Below are positions 47,486-56,255 of a stretch of DNA of 64,000 bases, piece by piece. The DNA is taken from assembly GCF_002165625.1 (NCBI RefSeq), contig NZ_NGNS01000002.1:124001-188000 (forward strand), given 5' to 3'. Under the pieces are notes generated by a model that was not told the origin of the DNA, did no database searches, and saw nothing but the letters and a program-made list of their open reading frames with translations. Positions within the stretch are counted from its first letter, which is position 1, and each line of letters starts with the position of its first letter. This DNA comes from Neiella marina. GTDB lineage: Bacteria > Pseudomonadota > Gammaproteobacteria > Enterobacterales > Neiellaceae. The position numbers and the translations under genes are program-made.

Positions 47486-47616
47486 TTGGAATCCTCAATA
47501 AATTGAATCTAACTGGTTGTGCATTCAAGAACAGCAATGGAACCCAGGGGGTCACTTCCTAAAGCACTACAAAATAAATGTGGTTTCAAACTGAGAAACT
47601 CAAGAGTTCAGGCTGA

Positions 47617-47718
47617 AAAGCGACCAGATTAAACCCTGATGATAGCTATGCGGCTTAAGCCTAGTTTTAAAGCGACCAGTCAAAAAACAACATTGAGAAG
47701 GTTTTTGACATGGTCGCA
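47617..47718. repeat. Repeated AAAGCGACCAG motifs near int
   Basis: AAAGCGACCAG occurs at 47617-47627 and 47669-47679, and an inverted TGGTCGCA at 47711-47718, all in the 268-bp gap after int. These may be integrase or Xis binding sites. Confidence 0.5.
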
Positions 47719-47753
47719 ATGAGAAATACCAATCTACTGGTAGCGACAAATCC

Positions 47754-48995
47754 TTACTGTCCGAAACGCCAGTTGAACGGAAAGCCTGTCGGCTCGATGA
47801 TGGTTTCTAGTTGTTGATACCAAACGTCGTAAGCATGACGCATTTCATCCAGGTACTGATATTGGTTGTAGATAGCATCCAGCCCTTTTTTGCTGTGGCC
47901 AATCATCAACTCGGCAACTTCTTGCGTCGTGATGGCAGACATTCGCGTTCGCATCGTTCTGCGAAGATCATGCATAGACCAGTGTTCCATCTCAATACCA
48001 AGCGATCTGCGAGCCCAGATTTTCACATTGTTAGGAATAGTGGTATCAAAGCCATTTGTGGCAAGCTCTTCTTGTCCGTTCGCGGGAAACAAGTAAGTTG
48101 ATTTGCTCATCTGCATCGCCAGTTCAATCAGCTCAATAGCTGGCTTAATCAATGGCCGCATGATCGGCGCTCCAATTTTCTCACCTTGTTTGCGGATCTC
48201 TATGGGCACTGTCCACATTGCAGATTGCAAGTCAAAGTGATGCTTTTCAGCTTGAATGAGTTCGCCCTTGCGCCCTCCCAATAAGAGAAGCAGTTTTATG
48301 TAGATGCGATTCTTCTCAGTGATTTTTGACTCATGCAAATAGCGCCAAAGTATCCTGATTTCGTTGTCGTTTAGCACCCGAGTTCGTTTGCCTTTCTTAC
48401 CGCCGACCTTTTTTGCAGTGATCCCAGCGGCGGCGTTAATTTCCAAAATCTGTTCATCTATCAGCCAGTCATAAAACTTATGCAGCACAGAAACTAGGCG
48501 TTCTGTGTTTGAAGGGGACGACTCCGAAACCTCACGAAGACAGTTACGCAATGATAATTCATTGATGTCAGTTAATGGGTACTTGCCAAGTCGGGGTAGC
48601 AAATATATTTCACTGCTGCGTTTTTGATAGTGCCACGTTTTCTCCTTTAGCCCTTGCTTACCGGCAGAGTCTATCCAGTCTCGAAAAATCGATTCGAAGC
48701 TTTGATTAGCAGAATACTTAGCCCGTTCCTGCTGTAGGTAGAGCTTGGGGTTTCGGCCTTGATCAAGTACTGCCCTTAACCTATCCAGCTCATTCCTGGC
48801 TTCAGCAAGCTTCATAAGGGGGTAAGTACCTATGTCTACCCGCTGTTGCTTGCCATCGAACCGATAACGAAACTGAAAAACAATTTTGCCCTTGGGCGAT
48901 ACCCGAGCACTTAGCCCATCTCGGTCGGCTTTTACTACGGTTTCTTTTGCTTCTTTATTTAACCTGGCATCGAGCCAGCTAACTGATAACGCCAT
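47754..48995 (-). CDS. int: Tyrosine-recombinase integrase, SXT/R391 type
   Basis: A 413-residue site-specific recombinase that inserts and excises the element at prfC. The N-terminal DUF4102 domain reads GLSARVSPKGKIVFQFRYRF. A core-binding domain follows. The catalytic domain shows the Arg in GGRKGELIQAEKHHFDL, the His-x-x-Arg in SMHDLRRTMRTRM, the second His in MIGHSKKGLD, and the nucleophile Tyr in IYNQYQYLDE. The size equals that of the SXT integrase as I remember it. The start codon comes 1 base after the stop codon of the srpR-like gene, so it is translated from the same transcript. Confidence 0.95.
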   Translation of the reverse strand: MALSVSWLDARLNKEAKETVVKADRDGLSARVSPKGKIVFQFRYRFDGKQQRVDIGTYPLMKLAEARNELDRLRAVLDQGRNPKLYLQQERAKYSANQSFESIFRDWIDSAGKQGLKEKTWHYQKRSSEIYLLPRLGKYPLTDINELSLRNCLREVSESSPSNTERLVSVLHKFYDWLIDEQILEINAAAGITAKKVGGKKGKRTRVLNDNEIRILWRYLHESKITEKNRIYIKLLLLLGGRKGELIQAEKHHFDLQSAMWTVPIEIRKQGEKIGAPIMRPLIKPAIELIELAMQMSKSTYLFPANGQEELATNGFDTTIPNNVKIWARRSLGIEMEHWSMHDLRRTMRTRMSAITTQEVAELMIGHSKKGLDAIYNQYQYLDEMRHAYDVWYQQLETIIEPTGFPFNWRFGQ

Positions 48996-48996
48996 G

Positions 48997-49266
48997 TTAT
49001 AAGCCCAGCCCTAGTTTTGATTTTAATGATTGTTTACGTGTTTCTGCTTTGGGTTCTGGCGCTGTACTCATAGAAGTAACGTCACCATCTGGTGCAAGGC
49101 CATCCACCGGTACAGATGTCGTTAATAGATTGGGTTGGCTCATGTGAATTAACCCAAATGTGGCCAGCATCCTCAGACGCTCAGCACGTTCCCGTGGCGG
49201 CGTCTTTTCCAATTCTTTGAGTAGTTCAGGGTGGCTCCCTGGGGGAATGTTGACGACGACTCTCAT
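48997..49266 (-). CDS. SrpR-like partition adapter
   Basis: An 89-residue protein beginning RVVVNIPPGSHPELLKEL followed by PRERAERLRMLATFGLI, with a polar C-terminus ending KSKLGLGL. It lies directly after the ParM-like gene (a GTG overlaps the ParM stop; the ATG at 49266 comes 6 bases later) and directly before int. In SXT/R391 ICEs this position holds srpR, the DNA-binding partner in the srpMRC partition system. The ribbon-helix-helix-like start is consistent. Function is inferred from place and size. Confidence 0.65.
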   Translation of the reverse strand: MRVVVNIPPGSHPELLKELEKTPPRERAERLRMLATFGLIHMSQPNLLTTSVPVDGLAPDGDVTSMSTAPEPKAETRKQSLKSKLGLGL

Positions 49267-49268
49267 GA

Positions 49269-50243
49269 TCACGCCCCATAAAACCAGAAGCCTCGGACGT
49301 TCGCCAAAACAGACTGTTCCGGCACGATAATCTTGCTTCGTGAAAAAATCTCTTTGGCCGCTTCCTTATAAGCCAAGGCTCCCCCACCGGCGATCAAAAC
49401 CAAGTCCGCATTGATGCTTTCGTCACGCATGGATTGGCGCATGGCTGTAAGAGCAACAGGCGCTACCTTTTTCATGGCAGCATTTAGATAAGGTGAAATA
49501 TCGACTTTTTCTCCAAATAGCAGGACCTGTAAGTCGCCGGTTCTCATGGCTTTTTCAAGTCGATCCATACCTACTTTTGCACCGTGATCTTCTGAAATCA
49601 GCTTATCGATGGTTTCCAGTAGCACGGACATTGCCTGAAGACTGGTTCCTGATGAGCTGTAGCGAATTTCTCCGGCCTCAAGGGCAACCCAGTCAACAGA
49701 AAAAAAGCCGGGATCTATGACGACGACGCGACCTTCTTCAATCAAGCCCAAATCTCCACCTGTTTGAACCAGATCCATATAGGCACCGGCAGGCTGCGGC
49801 AGCACTTTGACGTCATGAACGGTGATGCTGCGCTTAGGCGTCACTTGATGGACACCTTTTAAACGCTTCACAAGATCAGATTTACGTTGTGGTTCATGAA
49901 ACTGGGAAACCGGTAATCCAGTGACAACCAAATCGATGGATTCTGTTTCAGCCATTAACAAGGCGGCATGAAAAAGTGCCTTATAGGTTTTTGTGGTGGG
50001 ATATTCCGGGTGAAGCTCTCGTTCCCAGCCTTGAAGGCGTCCAGCAGGAACACCAGCGGCCCAACGCTCATTATCGACTGACACATACAAACAAGTTTCA
50101 TCATCGCCTCCACCGATACGCTCTGGCATACGATCCGCAGGACCGGCACCCGCAGGCAGAATAATGGTTTTCGGTTCACTGCCTGATTGGCCAATTGCCA
50201 GCTTCAGGTTTGAGTAACCGATATCTACGCCTAGTACAAACAT
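49269..50243 (-). CDS. ParM/StbA-like actin-fold ATPase (SrpM-like)
   Basis: A 324-residue plasmid-type segregation ATPase. AGGAG before the ATG at 50243 decides the start over 50264. The actin fold is seen in FVLGVDIGYSNLKLAIG (phosphate 1), VVVIDPGFFSVDWVAL (phosphate 2) and DLVLIAGGGALAYKEAA (adenosine). It would form filaments that push element copies apart when the ICE is excised and replicating. The place between oriT and int agrees with srpM of SXT/R391 elements. Confidence 0.85.
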   Translation of the reverse strand: MFVLGVDIGYSNLKLAIGQSGSEPKTIILPAGAGPADRMPERIGGGDDETCLYVSVDNERWAAGVPAGRLQGWERELHPEYPTTKTYKALFHAALLMAETESIDLVVTGLPVSQFHEPQRKSDLVKRLKGVHQVTPKRSITVHDVKVLPQPAGAYMDLVQTGGDLGLIEEGRVVVIDPGFFSVDWVALEAGEIRYSSSGTSLQAMSVLLETIDKLISEDHGAKVGMDRLEKAMRTGDLQVLLFGEKVDISPYLNAAMKKVAPVALTAMRQSMRDESINADLVLIAGGGALAYKEAAKEIFSRSKIIVPEQSVLANVRGFWFYGA

Positions 50244-50725
50244 ACTTATCTCCTGTGCACTCAAAGTGCTCTAACGGTTTTCAATCAACCGCACTGGCCA
50301 CGCTTGGGTATTTCCAAGTGCTCTGGCGGTTCACTCAAATGTCATTATCAGGATTCGGTGCACTGGCGGTGGGCAGAAAGGTGACAAATCCTTTCATCTA
50401 TCTGCCTATTGCATTTTCGCAAAAGTATGAGAATAGGCTCTGTTTGGCGGCGGATGACCTAGTCAAAAAAATCGAGACGCCAAACGTCGTTTGCATTCTG
50501 GCCTGAACTCGCCAAACGGTTTGTATCTTCATGACGATACGTCTTTTTAGGCGTTTTTAAGTGAAATCGGGCTGTATCCCTTGTCAGGTATGGGATTGCG
50601 CGAGTTGATTTATATCGAGACGCCAAACAGTGATTGTTACGGCAGTTTTACGTTTGGCGTTTCGATCCAAAAGCCAAACGGATAGTGGTTTTGGCTTTTG
50701 GGGTTAATTGGATGGGGAAATTGGT
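50244..50725. other. Origin-of-transfer / partition region with repeats
   Basis: A gene-free stretch of 482 bp between the ParM-like gene (leftward) and the MobI-like gene (rightward), the place of oriT in SXT/R391 ICEs. Two repeat types are seen. AGTGCTCT(AA/GG)CGGTT occurs at 50265 and 50317, with a related GGTGCACTGGCGGT at 50357. GCCAAAC or its inverse occurs near 50442, 50479, 50511, 50622, 50653 and 50673; two of these sit in CGAGACGCCAAAC (50473, 50616). The first group may be partition sites, the second nicking or relaxosome sites. Confidence 0.7.
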
Positions 50726-51151
50726 TTGGTAGAAATCGTCAATGAACAATGGAAAGCAGAGGTATCAGATTTACTTCAGCAAGAAACAGACAGGCTAAAA
50801 GCGCTGGCACGAGCTGAAGTTGATGACTTTTGGGTTACCCATTACAAGGTTCGTGAGAATGCGCCCTTTAAAGATTGGGGGCTGCTTGGTGTCCGTATCA
50901 GAGACTTTAAGTATGGCTTTGGCATAGAGTGGTACATCAACAGCTTTCACGGTCAACGAGGCAAGCGCGTGGTCTTTAGCAAGGGACTGCGTATTTCAAA
51001 GACGAAGCTGAGATACGCATTTTTGGACTGCCAAGGTCTAGCCAAAGAATGGGAGTTAGCGCTGGCCATGGAGAAAGAAGAATTCTTCAGTAATATTCGA
51101 CGCCAGGTTGATAAGCTCAACATGCTGCGTCGCAGAGTGAATGCCTATTGA
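50726..51151 (+). CDS. MobI-like conjugative transfer protein
   Basis: A 141-residue protein; the frame contains no early ATG. I chose the TTG at 50726 because GGGGA lies 7 bases upstream; TTG 50708 is the alternative. It has a helical start (EQWKAEVSDLLQQETDRLKA), a central beta region (APFKDWGLLGVRIRDFKYGF, GIEWYINSFHG), and a helical end (EEFFSNIRRQVDKLNMLRRR). In SXT/R391 and IncA/C elements MobI is encoded next to oriT and needed for transfer initiation. The place fits exactly; homology was judged by size, place and pattern only. Confidence 0.75.
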   Translation: MVEIVNEQWKAEVSDLLQQETDRLKALARAEVDDFWVTHYKVRENAPFKDWGLLGVRIRDFKYGFGIEWYINSFHGQRGKRVVFSKGLRISKTKLRYAFLDCQGLAKEWELALAMEKEEFFSNIRRQVDKLNMLRRRVNAY

Positions 51152-51161
51152 GTTAACTGCG

Positions 51162-52430
51162 CTACTTCACTCGCGGCAACTGGTCCCAGCGTGTTGTGTA
51201 GGCGGGAGACAAATGCTCTCGCTTCATCGACCAATCTTTCTTCGTACCTTGTCCAGCAAAGAAAACCTTTCCGGCACCGCTTTGATTAATGGTGTCCAAT
51301 ACAGACATTAACTGTTGGCTATTGGAGCGGGTCGATACGTCATCGAATAGTCCTGGTTGAAACATGCCAGGATCGTAAAAGTCAGACAGCATGACGCCCG
51401 CTTTGGCATAACGAAAACCATCCTTCCATATCCGCTTGAGTAAGTGATTGGCCAGCTCGATAAAATCCCGCGTATCGCAACTGGGGATCAGCAACTCACC
51501 CGATGCGGAATTGCTGTATTGCGGCTCGTTGTCCTTAAAGGGGCTGGTTCGTATAAACACGGTCATCACTTTGGCTTGCTGCTGTTCTTTGCGTAGCTTC
51601 TCAGTGGCGCGGGTTGCGTATTCACATACGGCCTCACGTAACAATTCAAATTGCGTTACTTTTGCGCCAAATGAACGGCTACAGACGATTTGCTTCTTAG
51701 TTGGCGGGATCTCTTCAAGTTCAATGCACGACTCACCATTGAGCTCTCTGACGGTTCTCTCTAAAACCACCGAGAACTGGTCTCTGATAGCTCTAGGAGA
51801 GGCATTGGCTAGGTCTAAGGCTGTGGTGATACCCAACGCATTTAACCGCTTAGAAAGCCGTCTACCAACGCCCCAAACATCATCAACCGGAACTAATGCG
51901 AGCAATCGACGTTGCCGATCTGGATTGGTCAGGTCTACAACGCCCTGAGTGGCTGGATACTTTTTGGCGGCATGGTTTGCCAGTTTGGCGAGTGTTTTAG
52001 TTGGTGCAATGCCTACACAGACGGTGATCCCAATCCAGTGGCCTATGCGCTCTCGCACTTGTTGTCCGAACTCGACAAGAGATATGGCAGACTCAATACC
52101 GGTTAAGTCCAAAAACGCTTCGTCAATGGAGTAAACCTCTACTCGTGGTGCCATCTCCTCCAAAGTGCGCATCACTCGACTGCTTAAATCCGCATACAGC
52201 GCATAGTTAGACGAGAATGCCAAAATGCCATGGCGCTGCATTTCAGCTTTGATCTGAAAGACGGGTACGCCCATTTTAATACCGAGTAACTTAGCTTCAC
52301 GTGACCGTGCAACCACGCAGCCGTCGTTATTGGAAAGCACCACAACCGGCGTATCTTTTAAATCAGGACGAAACAGCTTCTCACAACTGGCGTAAAAGTT
52401 GTTGCAGTCCACCAAGGCAAATACAGGCAT
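51162..52430 (-). CDS. rumB: RumB, UmuC-like Y-family DNA polymerase
   Basis: A 422-residue translesion polymerase (Pol V catalytic subunit type). The ATG at 52430 opens MPVFALVDCNNFYASCEKLF; the frame extends to 52526 without meaning. Active-site motifs are FALVDCNNFYASCE (first Asp) and EVYSIDEAFLDLTG (Asp-Glu). VVLSNNDGCVVARS and a UmuC-type C-terminal DUF4113 domain (FFAGQGTKKDWSMKREHLSP) follow. It begins 7 bases after the rumA stop, so the two are co-translated. In SXT, rumB is often disrupted by resistance cargo; here it is intact. Confidence 0.94.
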   Translation of the reverse strand: MPVFALVDCNNFYASCEKLFRPDLKDTPVVVLSNNDGCVVARSREAKLLGIKMGVPVFQIKAEMQRHGILAFSSNYALYADLSSRVMRTLEEMAPRVEVYSIDEAFLDLTGIESAISLVEFGQQVRERIGHWIGITVCVGIAPTKTLAKLANHAAKKYPATQGVVDLTNPDRQRRLLALVPVDDVWGVGRRLSKRLNALGITTALDLANASPRAIRDQFSVVLERTVRELNGESCIELEEIPPTKKQIVCSRSFGAKVTQFELLREAVCEYATRATEKLRKEQQQAKVMTVFIRTSPFKDNEPQYSNSASGELLIPSCDTRDFIELANHLLKRIWKDGFRYAKAGVMLSDFYDPGMFQPGLFDDVSTRSNSQQLMSVLDTINQSGAGKVFFAGQGTKKDWSMKREHLSPAYTTRWDQLPRVK

Positions 52431-52437
52431 GGGATAG

Positions 52438-52887
52438 TCACGACTTACGGCGCATGTTTCGCACCACATTGGTGACCACACCAAATATCTCCAACTCTGT
52501 TCCTTCAGGAATATGGATGGGCTCATACGCCGGGTTTCTTGGGATCAGCTTGACGCACGGCCTTAGTTGAAGCTCCTTTACCGTGAGTTCTCCATGGATT
52601 CCCGCGATGACAATGTCACCGTGTTCTGCATGGACAGAGCGATCAACTACCAGAATATCATCTGGGTGAATCCCGGCATCAATCATAGAATCACCTTCAA
52701 CACGCACAAAGAACGTTGCAGCCGGTCGTTTGATGCAAAGCTCGTTAAGGTCGAGCGTTTGCTCAACATAATCCTGCGCTGGTGAGGGAAAACCAGCAGA
52801 AACACGTTCCATAAACAATGGAATACGAAGGCGCTTGGCTTTGATGAAGGCAAGTGCGCCGCTACGGCCTATCAGCGAGACACTCAT
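52438..52887 (-). CDS. rumA: RumA, UmuD-like protein
   Basis: A 149-residue S24-type self-cleaving protein that becomes the accessory subunit of the RumB polymerase after RecA-aided cleavage. The catalytic Ser is in VEGDSMIDAGIHPDDILV and the Lys in GELTVKELQL. The cleavage region lies near the N-terminus (ERVSAGFPSPAQDYVEQ). A LexA box lies 27 bp upstream, so the rumAB pair should be SOS-induced. Confidence 0.94.
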   Translation of the reverse strand: MSVSLIGRSGALAFIKAKRLRIPLFMERVSAGFPSPAQDYVEQTLDLNELCIKRPAATFFVRVEGDSMIDAGIHPDDILVVDRSVHAEHGDIVIAGIHGELTVKELQLRPCVKLIPRNPAYEPIHIPEGTELEIFGVVTNVVRNMRRKS

Positions 52888-52913
52888 GACGAACCTCGAA
52901 AAATCACAATTAA

Positions 52914-52933
52914 TACTGTTTGTTTATACAGTA
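52914..52933. promoter_or_regulatory. LexA box before rumA
   Basis: TACTGTTTGTTTATACAGTA is a match to the gammaproteobacterial LexA consensus (TACTG-N10-CAGTA). Confidence 0.9.
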
Positions 52934-53526
52934 TCTAATGCTATGCTGATTTCTACAAGTAAAATTGTAGGTAAAACTGTAGTTGTTCGAGTAAGACGCT
53001 GTGTTGTCGGTGATTTATTTTTTGTGATGAAAAACTAGATGTGGGGATAGCTCACCCTCGTCAAAGCCTGCAAGGCTTGGACAATACTGCTTCTGCCTAC
53101 TGCTCTTGTTTCTGTTACTGATCCTGTTACTGCTACTGGTTAACACATGGGTCAAGTAACCGTCAAACAAGGCTTGTTGAACCCTTTGCAAAGGGTTTGA
53201 AAACAGTTGGTAAAATTCTGCTTCGTATTGAATTTACTGGCTTAAAGCGAAGTCAGGAGCATCATTAAAATGCTCAGTCGAACTCAGTTAAAGCCTTTTT
53301 CAACCGTTTGAAAAGGGGTTGGCTAAGCCATACGTAAAGGGTATCGGTAAGGGTTACCTAAACGGTTTAGCTAAGGCTTTCTGAAAGGCTTAGTCAAAGC
53401 CTTTCTACATAGGTTCACCCAGTAGAAAGATCAAAAAAACGCTGAGGTATCCAAGGTGCATTTTGTACAACCTGTGGCACAGTGAAATAACCCAAAGCGA
53501 ACAATAGAATTGAAGAGGAACCATCA
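52934..53526. other. Gene-free stretch rich in palindromes and short repeats
   Basis: No gene is supported. It contains a perfect 18-bp palindrome (AACCCTTTGCAAAGGGTT, 53180-53197), an imperfect one (CTAAGGCTTTC/GAAAGGCTTAG, 53371-53393), and many related copies of AAAGGCTT/AAGCCTTT and AAGGGTT in between. The block from about 53160 to 53420 looks like a set of decayed tandem units. Perhaps a replication, partition or regulatory region. Confidence 0.55.
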
Positions 53527-54432
53527 ATGACAAGAGCCCCTGCGCCATTTCCGATAGAGCGCCTCGCGGATATCCCAGCAAGACCAGAAGATTTTAGATT
53601 GCTGGAGCGTATTCCATTAACCCGTGAGCCGCAGTCCTGGCCACTTGAACTTTCTCCTATGGTCGGTGATGAACAGCCAATGGTGCTGCTCGATACAGAG
53701 ACAACCGGACTGTCTGCCGATGATGAGTCCATTATTGAGCTTGGTATGGTTAAGGTGCTTTACAGTCCCTCGGCTAAGCGGATTGTGTCGATTGTTGATG
53801 TGATCAGTTTGTATGAAGATCCCGGCAAGCCAATCCCCGAGCTGATTACAGAGTTAACCGGTATTACCGATGACATGGTGCGAGGCCAGCGCATTGATGA
53901 TTCACTGGTAGCGAGTTGGTTATCCGATGATCCGCTGGTGGTTGCACACAATGCACAGTTTGATCGTCCTTTCTTTGAAAAGCGGTTTGCTGCATTAGGC
54001 CATCTATCTTGGGCCTGTTCAGCCAGTGGCATAGATTGGAAGGCGCTGGGTTTTGAAAGTCGAAAGCTTGAGTACCTGCTGCTTCGCTTAGGTTGGTTTT
54101 ATGAAGGACACCGAGCCGCAACCGATTGTTTGGCGATGGCCTGGTTGTTCCATTTGTTGCCCGAGACCGTTGCAAACTTGTTGTCTGAAGCAGACAGGCG
54201 AACTGTGTTAGTTCGTGCGTTTGGTGCGCCGTTTGACGTAAAGGACTATTTAAAAGAACGTGGTTACCGTTGGCATGACGGCGTTAAAGGTGCCAACAAG
54301 CATTGGTGGCGCGAAATCAGCGAAGACGAGTTGCCGCAGGAACAAACTTACCTGGATGATTTGTATCATCGTGGCTCAGAACATGCCCACTATGACTACA
54401 AAGATGCCCGTAATCGATTTAAAGCTTTGTAG
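53527..54432 (+). CDS. DEDDh 3'-5' exonuclease (DNA polymerase III epsilon-like)
   Basis: A 301-residue exonuclease of the DnaQ type. AGAGGA stands before the ATG. The three Exo motifs are VLLDTETTGLSADDESIIEL (Asp-x-Glu), VVAHNAQFDRPFFE (Asp) and GHRAATDCLAMAWL (His-x4-Asp). Residues 1-45 are a Pro-rich leader; the C-terminal 70 residues contain an extra motif (RGYRWHDGVKGANKHWWREI) often found after such exonucleases. Similar genes are common beside rumAB in ICEs and may support DNA repair or plasmid-type replication. Confidence 0.88.
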   Translation: MTRAPAPFPIERLADIPARPEDFRLLERIPLTREPQSWPLELSPMVGDEQPMVLLDTETTGLSADDESIIELGMVKVLYSPSAKRIVSIVDVISLYEDPGKPIPELITELTGITDDMVRGQRIDDSLVASWLSDDPLVVAHNAQFDRPFFEKRFAALGHLSWACSASGIDWKALGFESRKLEYLLLRLGWFYEGHRAATDCLAMAWLFHLLPETVANLLSEADRRTVLVRAFGAPFDVKDYLKERGYRWHDGVKGANKHWWREISEDELPQEQTYLDDLYHRGSEHAHYDYKDARNRFKAL

Positions 54433-54494
54433 CTCTCTACAAGGTAAGCCTTGCATATTTGAAAACATCTGGAAAATGGAAAGTGAACTTACGT

Positions 54495-54622
54495 TATACC
54501 CAAACTACTTGGTGTTGCAGCTAGGCGGCAAGTGAGCGAATGCCCATGAGCATAGATCTTCTATGTGATTGGGGTGAGCGAATGCAGGTAACACCGCTGC
54601 GGCTGCAAGTAGGCAGGGTATA
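54495..54622. mobile_element. 128-bp MITE-like element
   Basis: The stretch starts TATACCC-AAA-CTACTTG and ends with the inverse of TATACCC-TGC-CTACTTG, so it has 17-bp imperfect terminal inverted repeats. It contains the direct repeat GTGAGCGAATGC (54532 and 54572). No gene fits inside. It resembles the small palindromic repeats scattered through Vibrio and Shewanella genomes. Confidence 0.65.
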
Positions 54623-54645
54623 TAACCAACAAGAGGAATCTTTCC

Positions 54646-54945
54646 ATGTACCAAGACACCTACATTGAATACTGGGGCGAAATCTTCATCTCTGCCCGCA
54701 TCATTGAATTTGGCATCACGTTCGAGCGCTTTCTTAAAGATCCATGGAAGCATTTGATGTCCTGTGGCCAAGAGTCTGCCCCAGACGCGATCGCTGAAGG
54801 GATGTTGCCATTGCTACCATCCCAGGCGGAAGTTGCTAGGCGCATTCGGGAAAGTGAGCAACGAGCCCAGATGTCTACAGAGTCGGACAAAGGGGTATCT
54901 CATCGTGGCAACATCGTGGTGCCATTGGTTCGGGTAGCGCATTGA
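54646..54945 (+). CDS. Hypothetical 99-residue protein
   Basis: AGAGGA at correct spacing supports the ATG. The N-terminal half looks structured (MYQDTYIEYWGEIFISARII followed by FGITFERFLKDPWKHLM); the rest is polar with ARRIRESEQRAQM. No recognised domain. It sits between the exonuclease and the defence cargo on the same strand, in the ICE backbone. Confidence 0.65.
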   Translation: MYQDTYIEYWGEIFISARIIEFGITFERFLKDPWKHLMSCGQESAPDAIAEGMLPLLPSQAEVARRIRESEQRAQMSTESDKGVSHRGNIVVPLVRVAH

Positions 54946-55262
54946 TAGCGGCTATCAGCAATGGCATGAAACAATGTCTTCACGCCCATACCTGAGCGGC
55001 AATTGCAATCTAGATCAAAAAGTTGCCGCTTAGCCTTCCCTACAAAATAATTTGTGATAGGATGATACCTAATAAAATTAATTAGGTTGAAGCCTATTCA
55101 GTGTTTTATGGCTATCTGTCCAGCTTCAACCGGTAGAGATTGCTAAGTCATTGCGGATAAAGAGCAGCATTGAGTGACACTATTCAATGTGATTAAGCGA
55201 TGTCTGACCGTACTTTATAAACAGAGTTTTAAGAATCTGGTTGAATTGGATAAACAAGACGC
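54946..55262. other. Promoter region of the defence cargo
   Basis: No gene. It marks the start of the cargo and contains the operator candidate at 55067. Confidence 0.5.
55067..55087. promoter_or_regulatory. Inverted-repeat operator before the WYL gene
   Basis: ACCTAAT and ATTAGGT are separated by 7 AT-rich bases, 176 bp before the WYL gene. Probably the site of the WYL regulator (autoregulation is usual for BrxR/CapW proteins). Confidence 0.6.
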
Positions 55263-56186
55263 ATGACAAATGATGGTCTGAAACAAACGGTAGTGGCGAA
55301 GCCAGATAGGCTTTCGCAGATCGCGCAGTTGCCACAAGCAACCAGGGATCGCATTGCCCATATCGATTTCACCTTGTTGTTTAAGGGAGAAGCGGTACGG
55401 GCAGACTTAGTAGATCGGTTCAGCATTGCCGCCGCACAAGCAACGAAAGACTTCACCATGTACCGAGAGCTTGCACCAGGCAACATTGAGTATGACCAAA
55501 AGCTCAAGTTGCATAAGCGCGGTGAAGCTTTTGAGCCCTTGTTCGACTATGACGTTGTGAGAACGCTGGCGACGATTAGCCAAGGGTACGGAGATGGCTT
55601 CACTGGCAAGGTAAAACCACCACTGGCTTGTGAAGCGCCTTATCACCTTAACAAGCCGAGTTTATCGATAGTAGCGAAAGTCACCGAGGCCATTCACAAA
55701 GGCAAAGCCTTGCGTATCACCTATGTGTCGTTATCGAGCGGTGAAACCACGCGTGAAATTGTGCCGCATACGCTGGTGGACAATGGCCTGCGTTGGCATG
55801 TTCGTGGTTTTGACCGCAAGCATGGTGAGTTCCGTGACTTTGTACTGACCCGAATTAAAGCAGCGGCTGTGCTTGAAGATTCCACTTTGTCTGAAACGGA
55901 ACTCGAAACCCAAGACCGGCAATGGAATCGCTTTGTAGAACTAGAGTTAGTGCCGCACCCACGCATAGAGCACAGCGAAGCGATAGAGCTGGACTATGGC
56001 ATGACGGGTGGCGTTCTAAAGGTTGAGATTAGGGCTGCAACCGCTGGGTATTTGCTTCGCCAATGGCATGTGGATTGTTCCAAAGCACACAGCCTTCAAG
56101 GCACTGAATACCAACTTTGGTTAAAGAATACTCCGACACTCTACGGGGTCGGAAATTTGAATTTAGCTCCAGGGTTTAACGAATGA
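55263..56186 (+). CDS. WYL-domain regulator (BrxR/CapW type)
   Basis: A 307-residue protein with an N-terminal winged helix (RLSQIAQLPQATRDRIAHID, LLFKGEAVRADLVDRFSIAA), a WYL domain (about 135-205, with KALRITYVSLSSGETTREIV and GLRWHVRGFDRKHGEFRDFV) and a C-terminal WCX part. BrxR/CapW relatives repress phage-defence operons and release them on infection or DNA damage. It stands first in the cargo, followed on the same strand by hsdM 69 bp later. It likely controls the RM-PrrC operon. Confidence 0.86.
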   Translation: MTNDGLKQTVVAKPDRLSQIAQLPQATRDRIAHIDFTLLFKGEAVRADLVDRFSIAAAQATKDFTMYRELAPGNIEYDQKLKLHKRGEAFEPLFDYDVVRTLATISQGYGDGFTGKVKPPLACEAPYHLNKPSLSIVAKVTEAIHKGKALRITYVSLSSGETTREIVPHTLVDNGLRWHVRGFDRKHGEFRDFVLTRIKAAAVLEDSTLSETELETQDRQWNRFVELELVPHPRIEHSEAIELDYGMTGGVLKVEIRAATAGYLLRQWHVDCSKAHSLQGTEYQLWLKNTPTLYGVGNLNLAPGFNE

Positions 56187-56255
56187 TGTTCGACGACAGT
56201 GAATATTGCATAACCCATAAACGAATTATGACGAATTAAAAGCAGGAATTAACAA

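Noticed and set aside
52431-52526. Longer N-terminus for rumB
   Set aside because: It would overlap rumA; the UmuC family starts at the ATG at 52430.
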